Assembly: GCA_043808585.1 (NCBI GenBank)
Contig: JAZDES010000224.1
Span: 5,182 to 69,181, forward strand
Length of the DNA: 64,000 nucleotides
Reading direction: 5' to 3'
Source of the DNA: CAYVMN01 sp043808585
GTDB taxonomy: Bacteria; Desulfobacterota; DSM-4660; Desulfatiglandales; Desulfatiglandaceae
Shown here: positions 1 through 8,608 of the stretch, in pieces
Numbering within the stretch: the first letter of the stretch is position 1
Layout: each line of letters starts with the position of its first letter
The notes under the pieces: model-generated
Seen by the model: only the letters and a program-made list of their open reading frames with translations
Told to the model about the DNA's origin: nothing
Database searches by the model: none
Translations under genes and position numbers: made by a program

Positions 1-78
1 ATGGGGCATGAATTGGTCCAACCGGAGACGGGTGTAAGTATACTTGGAAAGGCCCTGGAGTTAGGGCGCTATTTGTAA
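1..78 (+). CDS. C-terminal tail of an unidentified gene cut by the window edge
   Basis: Frame 1 is open from the first base to a TAA ending at base 78 and gives 25 residues ending in ELGRYL. The coding end lies 27 bases before the MFS transporter start, so the two could share a transcript. The piece is too short to assign to a family, and its first ATG may be internal because the frame is open at the edge. It could also be chance open sequence. Confidence 0.3.
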   Translation: MGHELVQPETGVSILGKALELGRYL

Positions 79-105
79 TCTTTAACACAGAAACGGGGGC
101 TGTAG

Positions 106-1338
106 GTGAACTTTGACTGGTGGCTTGCTGGTATCTGTCTTAGCAGGGTGTTTAGCCAGACCGTGACCATGACATATGCCGCGGTGGTCCCCTTGCTTCA
201 ACAGGAATGGGGAATGTCGGCCACGGCGGCCGGGGGGATTGCCAGCGCATTCCAGATCGGGTACGCGGCATCACTGTTCGTGTTTTCCAGCCTGGCAGAC
301 CGGATGGGATCCAAGCCCCTGTTCCTGGGATCCATATCTGCAGCGGCGTTTTTCTCCCTTGGGTTCGCATTGTTTGCCCAGGGTTATCTCTCGGCCATGA
401 TTCTCTATACCCTTGTGGGCGTTTCTCTGGGGGGGAGCTACACGACCGGGCTCATGATCATAGCCGACCAGTACCCGGTCAGACGAAGAGGAATGGCATC
501 AGGGTGGTTTATTGCAAGCAGTTCAATGGGGTACATGCTCTCGCTTACGATGAGCGGCATGGCAATACCCATCGGGGGATACAGGCTCTCCTTTCTCGTG
601 ACATGCCTCGGGCCGGCCCTGGGTTCGATCTTCGCATGGGTCACCCTCAGAAAGACTCAGGTCTCGGTGACGAGACGTCAGGAAGAGCAGAGATTCACAA
701 AAGAGGTGGTACGAAACAGGCCTGCCAGGCTCCTCATAAGTTCATATACCTGTCACAGCTGGGAACTCTTGGGAATGTGGGCGTGGACCCCGGCCTTTCT
801 TACAAGCTGCCTGGCCTTCGGGGGGACCAGGGGGCTGGATGCCACGGGGTTTGGCGCCTATCTGACCGCTGCATTGCACCTTGCAGGCCTAACCGCATCG
901 TTCAGTATGGGAGCCTTATCCGACCGCCACGGACGCGCCCGTGTCATCATGGTCCTTTCGGGCATAAGTGCCTTCTGCTCCTTTGTGTTCGGATGGACCA
1001 TCGGGTGGCCCTTTGCCGTGGTTGTTGCAATAGGGCTTGCATATTCATTTTCCAGCCTCGGAGACTCACCTGTCCTCTCGGCAGCCCTGACGGAAGTGGT
1101 GACGCCTTCATATCTGGGCACTGCATTTGGGGTTCGGTCACTGCTGGGGTTTGGGGCCGGAGCTGTTTCCCCCCTGGTCTTTGGGGCCGTTCTGGACCTG
1201 ACCAATCCGGTGGGGGCCACCATGGAGTACTATCTGGTATGGGGCTGGGCATTCAGCACCCTGGGTGTGGGCGGTATCGGGGCCCTCTGGGCAGCTTACC
1301 GCCTGGAAAAGGCGACTAGGTTGAAGATTGAAGGATGA
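106..1338 (+). CDS. MFS transporter
   Basis: A 410-residue polytopic inner-membrane protein with about twelve hydrophobic segments. Near residues 60-70 is an SLADRMGSKP loop, the usual major-facilitator loop between helices 2 and 3 (consensus GxLaDrxGrr), and a second copy (GALSDRHGRARV) starts the second half near residue 270. RRRGMASGW after helix 4 is also typical. The start is GTG at 106, preceded by a G-rich stretch. The substrate cannot be read from sequence; the distant Hcr-like and PaaK-like genes allow an organic acid but do not prove it. Ald follows on the opposite strand, so the gene probably ends its transcript here. Confidence 0.85.
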   Translation: MNFDWWLAGICLSRVFSQTVTMTYAAVVPLLQQEWGMSATAAGGIASAFQIGYAASLFVFSSLADRMGSKPLFLGSISAAAFFSLGFALFAQGYLSAMILYTLVGVSLGGSYTTGLMIIADQYPVRRRGMASGWFIASSSMGYMLSLTMSGMAIPIGGYRLSFLVTCLGPALGSIFAWVTLRKTQVSVTRRQEEQRFTKEVVRNRPARLLISSYTCHSWELLGMWAWTPAFLTSCLAFGGTRGLDATGFGAYLTAALHLAGLTASFSMGALSDRHGRARVIMVLSGISAFCSFVFGWTIGWPFAVVVAIGLAYSFSSLGDSPVLSAALTEVVTPSYLGTAFGVRSLLGFGAGAVSPLVFGAVLDLTNPVGATMEYYLVWGWAFSTLGVGGIGALWAAYRLEKATRLKIEG

Positions 1339-1536
1339 CTATTGAACGAAATTATATCTATTTGACCTATAAAGAACCCGGTTGATCATAATGTCGGCAA
1401 GAAAACAATAACGCATTTGACAAACTATCTTCAATCAACAATCATCAATTTTCTGCAGTCGCCTCTGTGACGGGCGTTAACAGATGCCTGCCCATAAAAA
1501 GCCACTCAAGCCACACCAATCGTCAATATTCAATAG

Positions 1537-2676
1537 TCAATATTCAATTTGCGGTTTATCCGGGTTAGGAATTACGACCTCCAGGGGTGTGTATTCCAGC
1601 CCCAGGGCATCTGCCACGGCCCTGTAAGTTACCTTCCCCTGATAGATGTTGACCCCCTTTGCGAGTGAAAGATCGCCTTGAATGGCCCTCGCCACGCCCT
1701 GTCCGGCCAGCTTCATCATATAAGGGAGTGTTGCATTGGAAAGGGCATGGGTGCTTGTACGCGGGACAGCTCCTGGCATATTGGTAACCCCGTAGTGGAG
1801 GACGCCATCCACCACACAAACAGGATCTGAGTGTGTAGTTGGACAGGTGGTCTCAATACACCCGCCCTGATCCACGGACACATCAATGACTACACTTCCG
1901 GGCTCCATGGTGCGGATCATCTCTGCGGTCACAAGATGTGGGGCCTTGGCACCTTTTACCAGGACAGCACCAATCAAGAGATCGGACCTCCTTACAGAAT
2001 CGGCGATATTCAAAGGGTTTGCGCTCAACGTGGTCAGGCGGCCGTGCAGGACCCGGTCCAGATAACGGAGACGTTCGGTATTGATGTCGAGGAGCAAGAC
2101 ATTGGCCCCCATTCCCAGGGCCATTTCTGCGGCATTGGTTCCTACCACACCCGCGCCAATTATGGTGACATCGGCCGGGCGGACCCCAGGGACTCCACCC
2201 AGGAGCTTTCCTCTTCCCCCATTTGGCTTTTCCAGGTACTGGGCACCCACCTGAACCGCCATACGTCCTGCCACCTCGCTCATGGGCGTAAGCAAGGGGA
2301 GGGTGCCATCTGGCTGTTCCACAGTTTCATAGGCAATGCCTATGACCCCCCTGTTGATCATCTCCTCGGCCAACTTTTTTTCAGCTGCCAGATGGAGGTA
2401 GGTGAAAAGAACCAGATCCGAACGCATCAGCCCATATTCAGAAGTCTGGGGTTCCTTCACCTTGGCGACCAGCTCTGCATCCCAGGCGGGCCCGCTTCCT
2501 GATGCAATTTCGGCCCCGACGCGCCTGTATTCATCGTCCGAAAATCCGCTTCCGGCACCGGCCCCCGACTGGACCAACACCCTGTGTCCGGCCTCCACAA
2601 GCTGACGGACACCGCCCGGTGTAATGGCCACCCGATATTCATTATCCTTGATCTCCTTGGGAACTCCGATAATCAT
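1537..2676 (-). CDS. ald: Alanine dehydrogenase
   Basis: A 379-residue cytoplasmic NAD-dependent enzyme that interconverts L-alanine and pyruvate plus ammonia. The N-terminus GVPKEIKDNEYRVAITPGG is the family signature; VKEP near residue 75 carries the substrate-binding lysine, and the Rossmann motif GAGVVG lies near residue 175. VIDVSVDQGGC near residue 270 carries the conserved aspartate. Length equals the family norm. The ATG at 2676 has AAAAGGAG upstream. It is transcribed toward the MFS gene and away from the Tm-1-like gene, so it is monocistronic by layout. A repeat element occupies the region behind its start. Confidence 0.96.
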   Translation of the reverse strand: MIIGVPKEIKDNEYRVAITPGGVRQLVEAGHRVLVQSGAGAGSGFSDDEYRRVGAEIASGSGPAWDAELVAKVKEPQTSEYGLMRSDLVLFTYLHLAAEKKLAEEMINRGVIGIAYETVEQPDGTLPLLTPMSEVAGRMAVQVGAQYLEKPNGGRGKLLGGVPGVRPADVTIIGAGVVGTNAAEMALGMGANVLLLDINTERLRYLDRVLHGRLTTLSANPLNIADSVRRSDLLIGAVLVKGAKAPHLVTAEMIRTMEPGSVVIDVSVDQGGCIETTCPTTHSDPVCVVDGVLHYGVTNMPGAVPRTSTHALSNATLPYMMKLAGQGVARAIQGDLSLAKGVNIYQGKVTYRAVADALGLEYTPLEVVIPNPDKPQIEY

Positions 2677-3111
2677 ACTATAACTCCTTTTTGAAATGTC
2701 TTGTGCACCAATTCCACGTATCTTCTCAATAAATAGTGGTGAATGCTTTGCTATAACCGGTTTCTGGATTTCCGCCTTCGCGGGAATGACGAAATAAGCT
2801 CAGTATATGTCATCCCCGCGAAGGCGGGAATCCAGGGGCCAAACCGCTAGTTATTGAGATGTCACAATTCTACTTTAACTTTCTTGTTTTAACAACCTCA
2901 AGTTCACGGCTTCAGCAACTCCAAGTATGACAAGAATTCAGGGTTCATCGAGAACCGAGCACCTCGGGACCCACATTCTTCGCCCCTTTGCAGCGAGCTA
3001 TTTGCCGGTTTACTGCCAGGGGTGTTGCCATAGGATCTTTCAGGGGCTATAAAGGGGGCTGGTTACAAAGAGACATAAAAAAACCTGTTTCGCCCCATTG
3101 GAGGAGGTCGC
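2677..3111. other. 435-base intergenic region holding a palindromic repeat element
   Basis: This lies between the divergent ald and Tm-1-like starts. Apart from the ribosome binding sites at both ends, its main content is the 136-bp inverted-repeat element at 2724-2859. The remaining 250 bases show no convincing reading frame or RNA gene; both promoters must lie here but no strong -35/-10 pair stood out. Confidence 0.6.
2724..2859. repeat. MITE-like palindromic element, copy 1
   Basis: A 136-bp element bounded by TCTCAATAAATAG (2724-2736) and CTAGTTATTGAGA (2847-2859), which are inverted copies matching at 12 of 13 positions. Nested inside is a second, roughly 33-bp inverted repeat beginning CGGTTTCTGGATT and containing CGCCTTCGCGGG on both arms. 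A second copy of almost the same length lies at 56510-56646. There is no coding capacity, so this is a non-autonomous, transposon-derived or REP-like element. No matching transposase is in the window. Confidence 0.8.
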
Positions 3112-4344
3112 ATGGAGTCAGCAGCAACAGTTCTTTTGGTAGCTACAATGGATACCAAATGGGAGGAGGCCCTCTACATCGAAAGATGCCTGAAACAGGC
3201 AGGAGTTAATGTCCTTATCCTGGATGGAGGGATCAGGGGAGAGAGCCCTGTTTCGGTGAGCATTGGTCGGGAACAAGTGGCCATGGCAGGAGGCCGGACC
3301 TTGGCCCAGGTCCAGGGAATAGGGCACGAAGGAAAGGCGCTCGATGTGATGATCCAAGGCGCCATTTTTCACGCCCTAGGTCTTTACCGGCAGCGGGAGA
3401 TTCAGGGTGTCATCGGGCTGGGCGGATCCATGGGAACGACTCTCGGCACAGGGGTCATGCGTTCTTTTCGGGTCGGGGTGCCCAAGATCATGATCTCCAC
3501 CATGGCCTCACGGGACACACGGGCCTTCGTGGGTACCAAGGATGTAGCGATGTTCCATTCGGTCTGCGATCTATCGGGGCTTAATCGCATTACAAGAGCT
3601 ATATTGCGGAACGGGGCCATGGCCCTGGCAGGTATGGTGTTGGGGGAAGTGCAAGAGACCCCTTCAGACAAACCCCCAGTGATCCTTTCGACGTTGGGGA
3701 CCACAGAGGCCTGCGCCAAGACAGTATCAAAGAGCCTAGAGAGGGAAGGAAGAGAGGTGATCATCTTTCATACCGTGGGGGCAGGCGGTATGGCCATGGA
3801 AGAGACGATCCATGAGGAGGAGATCGAGGCGGTGCTTGATCTGTCCCTTCATGAGATCGGGGATCACCTCTTTGGCGGGGACTATGACTCAGGGCCGGGG
3901 CGCGGATCGGCTGCATTGGAAAAAGGCGTGCCCACAGTCTTGGTGCCAGGCAACATCGACTTTCTGGTGACAGGTCCGATAGAGGAGGCCATAAAACGCT
4001 TTCCCGGTCGGCCGTACCATGTGCACAATTCCGCTATCACCGTCGTCCGTACGGACCATAGAGAGATAGAAACCCTCGCAAGGCATCTGGCAGGTCTCTG
4101 CAATTCGGCCAGGGGGCCGCTGGCCCTATTGGTCCCAATGGGAGGGTTTTCTGCCTTTGACTCAAAGGGTGGGCCTTTGCATGATCCGGAGGGGCCGGGG
4201 CTTTTTTCGAAGACCCTGAAGGAGAACCTCTCAGTGGATTCGACGCTACACCTTTTGCCTTACCACATAAATGATCCCGAGTTCGCAAGCGCTGTGATTG
4301 ACACTATAAAGACCCTTGTCTGCAACAGGGCCTCTGCGGCATGA
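3112..4344 (+). CDS. Tm-1-like ATP-binding protein (UPF0261)
   Basis: A 410-residue cytoplasmic protein opening ATVLLVATMDTKWEEALYI, the characteristic start of the UPF0261 / Tm-1 family, with GVIGLGGSMGTTLGTGVMR near residues 100-118 as the conserved glycine-rich nucleotide-binding stretch. The family has an N-terminal ATP-binding half and a C-terminal half with HNSAITVVRTD and LVPMGGFSAFD motifs, all visible here. The bacterial role is unknown; the plant relative is a viral-replication inhibitor. GGAGG precedes the ATG at 3112. It stands 132 bases upstream of the molybdenum hydroxylase genes on the same strand and may be co-transcribed. Confidence 0.88.
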   Translation: MESAATVLLVATMDTKWEEALYIERCLKQAGVNVLILDGGIRGESPVSVSIGREQVAMAGGRTLAQVQGIGHEGKALDVMIQGAIFHALGLYRQREIQGVIGLGGSMGTTLGTGVMRSFRVGVPKIMISTMASRDTRAFVGTKDVAMFHSVCDLSGLNRITRAILRNGAMALAGMVLGEVQETPSDKPPVILSTLGTTEACAKTVSKSLEREGREVIIFHTVGAGGMAMEETIHEEEIEAVLDLSLHEIGDHLFGGDYDSGPGRGSAALEKGVPTVLVPGNIDFLVTGPIEEAIKRFPGRPYHVHNSAITVVRTDHREIETLARHLAGLCNSARGPLALLVPMGGFSAFDSKGGPLHDPEGPGLFSKTLKENLSVDSTLHLLPYHINDPEFASAVIDTIKTLVCNRASAA

Positions 4345-4476
4345 GGGCCGTATGATATTGACAGGCCTTGGGGAATCATATAAGAACGACCTTGTTAAGT
4401 CCGAATTATAGTGGATTTTTGATGATCCCGGCCCACCACATATGGCTTTCTCGTCCAATTCCGGAAAAGGATTCAT

Positions 4477-5499
4477 ATGCACCTTCCCAGATTTAGGCAC
4501 CTGCGTCCATCGTCCCTAGAAGAGGGTGTTCAAATACTTAAAGATTATGGCCCGAAGGCACGGGTATTTGCAGGGGGAACCGACCTATTTCCGCGCATGA
4601 AGTACGGTCTTGTTAGCCCTGAGGTGGTAGTCAGCCTGAAAGGGATACCCTCAAAGCCCCCGGAAGTGGGTCCTGATGGCGCCTTGTATCTGGATGCCCT
4701 GACGACCCTGGCGGACGTGGCTTTTTCGCCTCTGGTGTTAGACAGGGTCCCTATCCTGTCAGAGGCCGCCTTGAGCGTAGGTTCCCATCAGATCCGACAG
4801 ATGGGGACGCTGGGTGGCAATATCTGCCTGGAGACCCGTTGTTCCTATTATAACCAAAGCCATACCTTCCAATTCGTGGAGCCGTGTTTTAAGCGGAAAG
4901 GGGAGCGATGCTACCTCCTTCCCAAAGGGAACAGGTGCTGTGCCGTCTTTTGTGGAGATACTGCCCCTGCGCTGATTTCGCTGGGGGCGCTTGTGAATAT
5001 AACAGGCCCTGAAGGGAACCGCCGGGCGCCCCTTGAGGGGCTTTATACCGGGGACCCAGTTAAACCAGTCGGCATTTCCCATGAAGAGATCTTGACGGGA
5101 GTGCTGGTGCCGGGCCGACCCAATGAATTGGGCGGGTCATTTGTCAGGTTTACCTTGCGCGGGGGGCTGGAGTTTGCAGCCCTTAATCTGGCAGTTATGC
5201 TTGACATGGAGAAAGACGGGGATATCTGCCATGAGGCGCGTATCACTGTCGGGGCGATCAGGGCGGCCCCCATGCGGATGGTCAATGCCGAAGAAGCCCT
5301 TAGGGAAAGATCCCTGTCAAAGGAGCAAATAGAGGAAGCAGCCAATCTGGCCGTCTCTGAGGCCCACCCGTTTCCGCATCATGGATATACGGCCGCTTAC
5401 CTCAGAGAGTGCCTGCGGGTGCATGCCCGGCGGGCCATTGAAGTGGCAGCCGGTCGTATCAGGGGCCCAAGGAAAGGATCTTATGAAGCAGATAATTGA
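4477..5499 (+). CDS. hcrB: FAD-binding subunit of a 4-hydroxybenzoyl-CoA-reductase-like enzyme (HcrB type)
   Basis: A 340-residue subunit that passes electrons via FAD in the xanthine-oxidase family. FAGGTDLFP (31-39) and GTLGGNI (110-116) are the FAD-binding motifs. Between residues about 117 and 160 is a cysteine-rich insertion (Cys117, 122, 137, 145, 154, 155, 159), absent from ordinary CoxM/XdhB proteins. In the Thauera enzyme a loop of this kind binds an extra [4Fe-4S] cluster that lets low-potential ferredoxin electrons enter; the cysteine spacing here matches closely. The ATG at 4477 follows AAAAGG. The 3' end overlaps the next gene by 17 bases. The exact substrate is inferred, not proven. 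Confidence 0.85.
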   Translation: MHLPRFRHLRPSSLEEGVQILKDYGPKARVFAGGTDLFPRMKYGLVSPEVVVSLKGIPSKPPEVGPDGALYLDALTTLADVAFSPLVLDRVPILSEAALSVGSHQIRQMGTLGGNICLETRCSYYNQSHTFQFVEPCFKRKGERCYLLPKGNRCCAVFCGDTAPALISLGALVNITGPEGNRRAPLEGLYTGDPVKPVGISHEEILTGVLVPGRPNELGGSFVRFTLRGGLEFAALNLAVMLDMEKDGDICHEARITVGAIRAAPMRMVNAEEALRERSLSKEQIEEAANLAVSEAHPFPHHGYTAAYLRECLRVHARRAIEVAAGRIRGPRKGSYEADN

Positions 5500-5986
5500 G
5501 CTTTCGGTTAACGGTGAATCATATGAACTGGCCGTGGAGCCCCAGGCCACACTGCTGGAGGTCCTCCGGAATCATCTTAGCCTTACCGGAACCAAAGAGT
5601 CCTGTGGAACAGGGGAGTGCGGCTCATGTACAGTCCTGATTGACCGCAGAGCGGTCCTCTCCTGTCTCACCCTGGCTGTGGACTGCCCGGGACATGATAT
5701 AATCACCATAGAAGGACTTGCCCATGGGGAACGACTCTCAATTGTTCAGCAGGCCTTTCACGATTGTGGCGCCATTCAGTGTGGATTCTGCACGCCGGGA
5801 ATGGTGTTGTCCGTAACGGCCTTACTGGAAGAAGTTCCGAGTCCCACGGGAGAAGAGATAAAGAAGGCCCTCGAAGGGCACCTGTGTCGGTGTACCGGTT
5901 ACAACAAGATTATTGAAGCGGTAAAAAGGGCGGCCGCGCAGATGCTTGCAGAGGGGGAGCAAAAGAGAGATCAATATGGGCGATAG
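5483..5986 (+). CDS. hcrC: [2Fe-2S] subunit of the Hcr-like molybdenum hydroxylase (HcrC type)
   Basis: A 167-residue small subunit carrying two [2Fe-2S] clusters. The plant-type cluster uses Cys41, Cys46, Cys49 and Cys61 (CGTGECGSC then C); the helical domain has CGFC near 99-102 and CRC near 134-136. The start is placed at ATG 5483 after GGAAAGG; upstream in-frame codons only extend into the FAD subunit. It overlaps both neighbours (17 and 11 bases), which implies translational coupling and stoichiometric assembly of the trimer. Confidence 0.93.
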   Translation: MKQIIELSVNGESYELAVEPQATLLEVLRNHLSLTGTKESCGTGECGSCTVLIDRRAVLSCLTLAVDCPGHDIITIEGLAHGERLSIVQQAFHDCGAIQCGFCTPGMVLSVTALLEEVPSPTGEEIKKALEGHLCRCTGYNKIIEAVKRAAAQMLAEGEQKRDQYGR

Positions 5987-8312
5987 GTTAGATTACGTAG
6001 GACAACGCATTCCGCGAAAGGATGGGCCTGAAAAGGTGACCGGCCGTGCCAGATACACCGCAGACATCCAACTTCCGGGGATGCTTGTGGGCCGTATCCT
6101 CCGAAGCCCCTTACCCCATGCTCGGATCCTCAATGTGGATGTGTCCAGGGCCAGGGGATTGAAAGGTGTCAAGGCTATCATAACGGCCAAAGATACGCCC
6201 GGGATCAGACACGGTTTCGTTGAGACGCCACGATACCCTCCTGATCAGTATCCCCTGGCAACGGACAAGGTACGTTTTGTGGGTGAGGAAATAGCCGCGG
6301 TGGCGGCCGCAGACCCTTACGTGGCTGAAGAGGCCTTAGAACTCATTAAGGTTGATTACGAGCCCCTGCCCGCTGTCTTTGACCCTGAAGAGGCCATGAA
6401 GCCCGGGGCCCCCGAGATCCATCCCACTCATCCAAAGGTCCGTGAACCTTTTAGCAACGTTGGGGGAAAGACCGAGACAGAATGGGGTGATGTTGAGGCC
6501 GGGTTTTCCGGGTCAGACTATGTGCGAGAGGACCGGTTTGAGAGCCATATAAGGACCCATGGATATCTGGAGCCCCAGGTGACGGTAGCAAGCTTAGAGC
6601 CAGGGGGCAAGCTTAACCTGTTTACCTCATCTCAGGGGCCTTTTATAAAGAGGGCCAAACTGGCCCGTACCCTGGGTCTTCCCTTCTCCGCCGTCAGGGT
6701 TCAGAAGGCCTATGTAGGCGGGGCATTTGGTGGGAAGATAGACCTTTTCTCCCACGAATTTTGTGCCGCCCTGCTGTCCATGAAAACGGCCCGACCTGTC
6801 AAGATAGAGGCCTCACGGGAAGAGATCTTTTCCTCCTACCGTCACGGCCAACCCCTTATTGTGGAGCTAAAGACCGGGGTAAAGAAGGATGGGACGCTTT
6901 TGGCCCAACAGGTCCGCGTTATTAATAATTGCGGGGGTTACAGGGGCAGCGGTGTGGTGATTATTTTTCTGGCCTGGGGCTTTGTTATGCTCCCCTATCG
7001 TCTCCCCAACCTCAAGTACGAGGGTTATTCCGTATATACCAATAATCCGGTGCGGGCGCCCCAGAGGGGTCATGGCGCCCCGCAGGTCCGGTTCGCCGTT
7101 GAATCACAGCTGGACATGATTGCCGAAGAACTGGGAATAGACCCGGTGGAAATCAGACTCAGAAATGCCCGTCAGGCAGGGGAGTGGCTCCCCAACGGCG
7201 ACAATGTCCATAACTGCGGCCTCAGGGAGTGTATTGAAAAGGCGGCAGATCATACCTCCTTCCGAAAGAGATATGGCCAGGCGGCACTCGCTCCTTCCAC
7301 CGATACCCGAATAAAGCAGGGGATAGGAATGGGGGTAAGCTCCTACTTCGGCGGTTCCCTGATCTACCCCAACAGTTCGTCAGTTGTGGTCAAAATGAAC
7401 GATGATGGCACACTGACCATGCTCACAGGGGCCCTGGACATCGGCCAAGGTGCAGAGACAATCCTTTCCCAGATTGTTGCTGAGGAGCTTAAGGTCCCGG
7501 TGGAAGAGATCCAGGTGATTGCGGCAGATACGGAGACGACCCCTGTAGATATCGGGGCGTGGATCAGCGGCGGGGCCTATGTCTCGGGCAATGCCGCGCG
7601 GGAGGCTGCCACTCAGGTGCGAAAGAAGCTGCTCGAGATTGCGGCAGAGAAAATGGAGGCCTACGTCGGGGATCTGGCCTTGGAGAATAAGGGCATTGTT
7701 GTAAAGGGATCCCCCCACAAGAGGCTTACCTATGAGGAACTGGTGGCAACGAGCGTACAAAAATATCACGGGGATCCAATAATTGGGGAAGGGCACTGGC
7801 GCACCATGCGGGATGAGCCCTATCATCCGAGTCTGGCCACCACAAAGGGCCGCTGGAGCGAAAACTATGCCTTTGACGTACAGGTTGCCGAGGTAGAGGT
7901 TGATGTGGATACCGGTAAGGCTCGCCTGGTGTGGGCGGTAACAGCCCACGATTGCGGGTTTCCGATAAACCCCCTCTTGGTGGAAGGGCAAATTGATGGG
8001 CAGGTATCCATGGCACTGGGCCATGCCTTCATGGAAGAGGTGATAATGGAGGAGGGGCGGACCGTAAATCCCAACTGGCTGGAATATAGAATGCCCACTA
8101 TCCATAATGTGGCTGTCTCAGAGTATATCGATGTAATTACTGAGCAGTACGGAAGAGATCGGGCTTATCGAACCAAGGGGGTGGGAGAAGGGTATGTCTC
8201 AGCCATACTGGCTGCAATTGCCAACGCAATCTATGATGCAGTGGGGATTCGGCTTTATTCCACTCCTTTCACCCCGGAAAAGATCCTGAGGGGATTGGGG
8301 AAAATTAAGTGA
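5976..8312 (+). CDS. hcrA: Molybdopterin-binding large subunit, Hcr-like (HcrA type)
   Basis: A 778-residue catalytic subunit of the xanthine-oxidase family that binds Mo-pterin cytosine dinucleotide. GGAFGGK lies at 248-254; RGHGAPQ followed by FAVESQLDMIAEELG (central third), the QGAETILSQIVAEEL segment and the C-terminal GVGEGY with the catalytic glutamate are all present. The start is ATG at 5976, 11 bases inside hcrC. With the cluster-carrying HcrB and adjacent ligase, the best guess is reductive removal of a para-hydroxyl from an aryl-CoA, giving benzoyl-CoA. Related nicotinate or purine hydroxylases are the alternative but normally lack the HcrB insertion. Confidence 0.88.
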   Translation: MGDRLDYVGQRIPRKDGPEKVTGRARYTADIQLPGMLVGRILRSPLPHARILNVDVSRARGLKGVKAIITAKDTPGIRHGFVETPRYPPDQYPLATDKVRFVGEEIAAVAAADPYVAEEALELIKVDYEPLPAVFDPEEAMKPGAPEIHPTHPKVREPFSNVGGKTETEWGDVEAGFSGSDYVREDRFESHIRTHGYLEPQVTVASLEPGGKLNLFTSSQGPFIKRAKLARTLGLPFSAVRVQKAYVGGAFGGKIDLFSHEFCAALLSMKTARPVKIEASREEIFSSYRHGQPLIVELKTGVKKDGTLLAQQVRVINNCGGYRGSGVVIIFLAWGFVMLPYRLPNLKYEGYSVYTNNPVRAPQRGHGAPQVRFAVESQLDMIAEELGIDPVEIRLRNARQAGEWLPNGDNVHNCGLRECIEKAADHTSFRKRYGQAALAPSTDTRIKQGIGMGVSSYFGGSLIYPNSSSVVVKMNDDGTLTMLTGALDIGQGAETILSQIVAEELKVPVEEIQVIAADTETTPVDIGAWISGGAYVSGNAAREAATQVRKKLLEIAAEKMEAYVGDLALENKGIVVKGSPHKRLTYEELVATSVQKYHGDPIIGEGHWRTMRDEPYHPSLATTKGRWSENYAFDVQVAEVEVDVDTGKARLVWAVTAHDCGFPINPLLVEGQIDGQVSMALGHAFMEEVIMEEGRTVNPNWLEYRMPTIHNVAVSEYIDVITEQYGRDRAYRTKGVGEGYVSAILAAIANAIYDAVGIRLYSTPFTPEKILRGLGKIK

Positions 8313-8340
8313 ATTTTGGATTTTGGATTGCGGAGGATTT

Positions 8341-8381
8341 GAAACTGATACTTGAAACTTGATACTTGAAACTTGAAATTT
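8341..8381. repeat. Degenerate short tandem repeat (ACTTGAA type)
   Basis: Four imperfect copies of a 6-14 base unit based on GATACTTGAAACTT follow the hcrA stop. The same motif recurs at 58831-58872 and 58987-59020. No function is evident; simple repeats of this kind mark the non-coding gaps of this genome. Confidence 0.6.
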
Positions 8382-8417
8382 GGTATCATTTTAGCCTTTT
8401 TCCGATCTCTCGTTTAT

Positions 8418-8456
8418 CCGGGGCAATGAAGGTTAGAGAAACCCCCATTGCCCCGG
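8418..8456 (+). terminator. Strong hairpin after the hcr genes
   Basis: CCGGGGCAATG (8418-8428) is perfectly complementary to CATTGCCCCGG (8446-8456), an 11-bp stem. The 17-base loop can add a small GGTT/AACC stem. Only TTTC follows, so as an intrinsic terminator it is imperfect. It sits between hcrA and the CoA ligase and could end or attenuate the hcr transcript. Confidence 0.45.
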
Positions 8457-8608
8457 TTTCAGAGCGCTAAGCTGTTACGAAATTGGAAGCTGGGGATCGG
8501 TTAAAGGGGATGGGTTTTCAAAAAAATCTTTGAACTGGAGCATGGTCTACAGAGAACGCCGGCTTATTTTGGATGTTTATGGGCGACTGTTTGAGGGGGA
8601 GTGTCAAC

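Noticed and set aside
207..1319. 370-residue frame inside the MFS gene in another frame
   Set aside because: It lacks membrane segments or any family motif and lies fully within the MFS gene, whose conserved motifs are clear.
1831..2502. 223-residue frame opposite ald
   Set aside because: Antisense shadow of ald with no ribosome binding site or family resemblance.
7380..8105. 241-residue antisense frame in hcrA
   Set aside because: Lies inside a conserved catalytic subunit; no recognisable domain.
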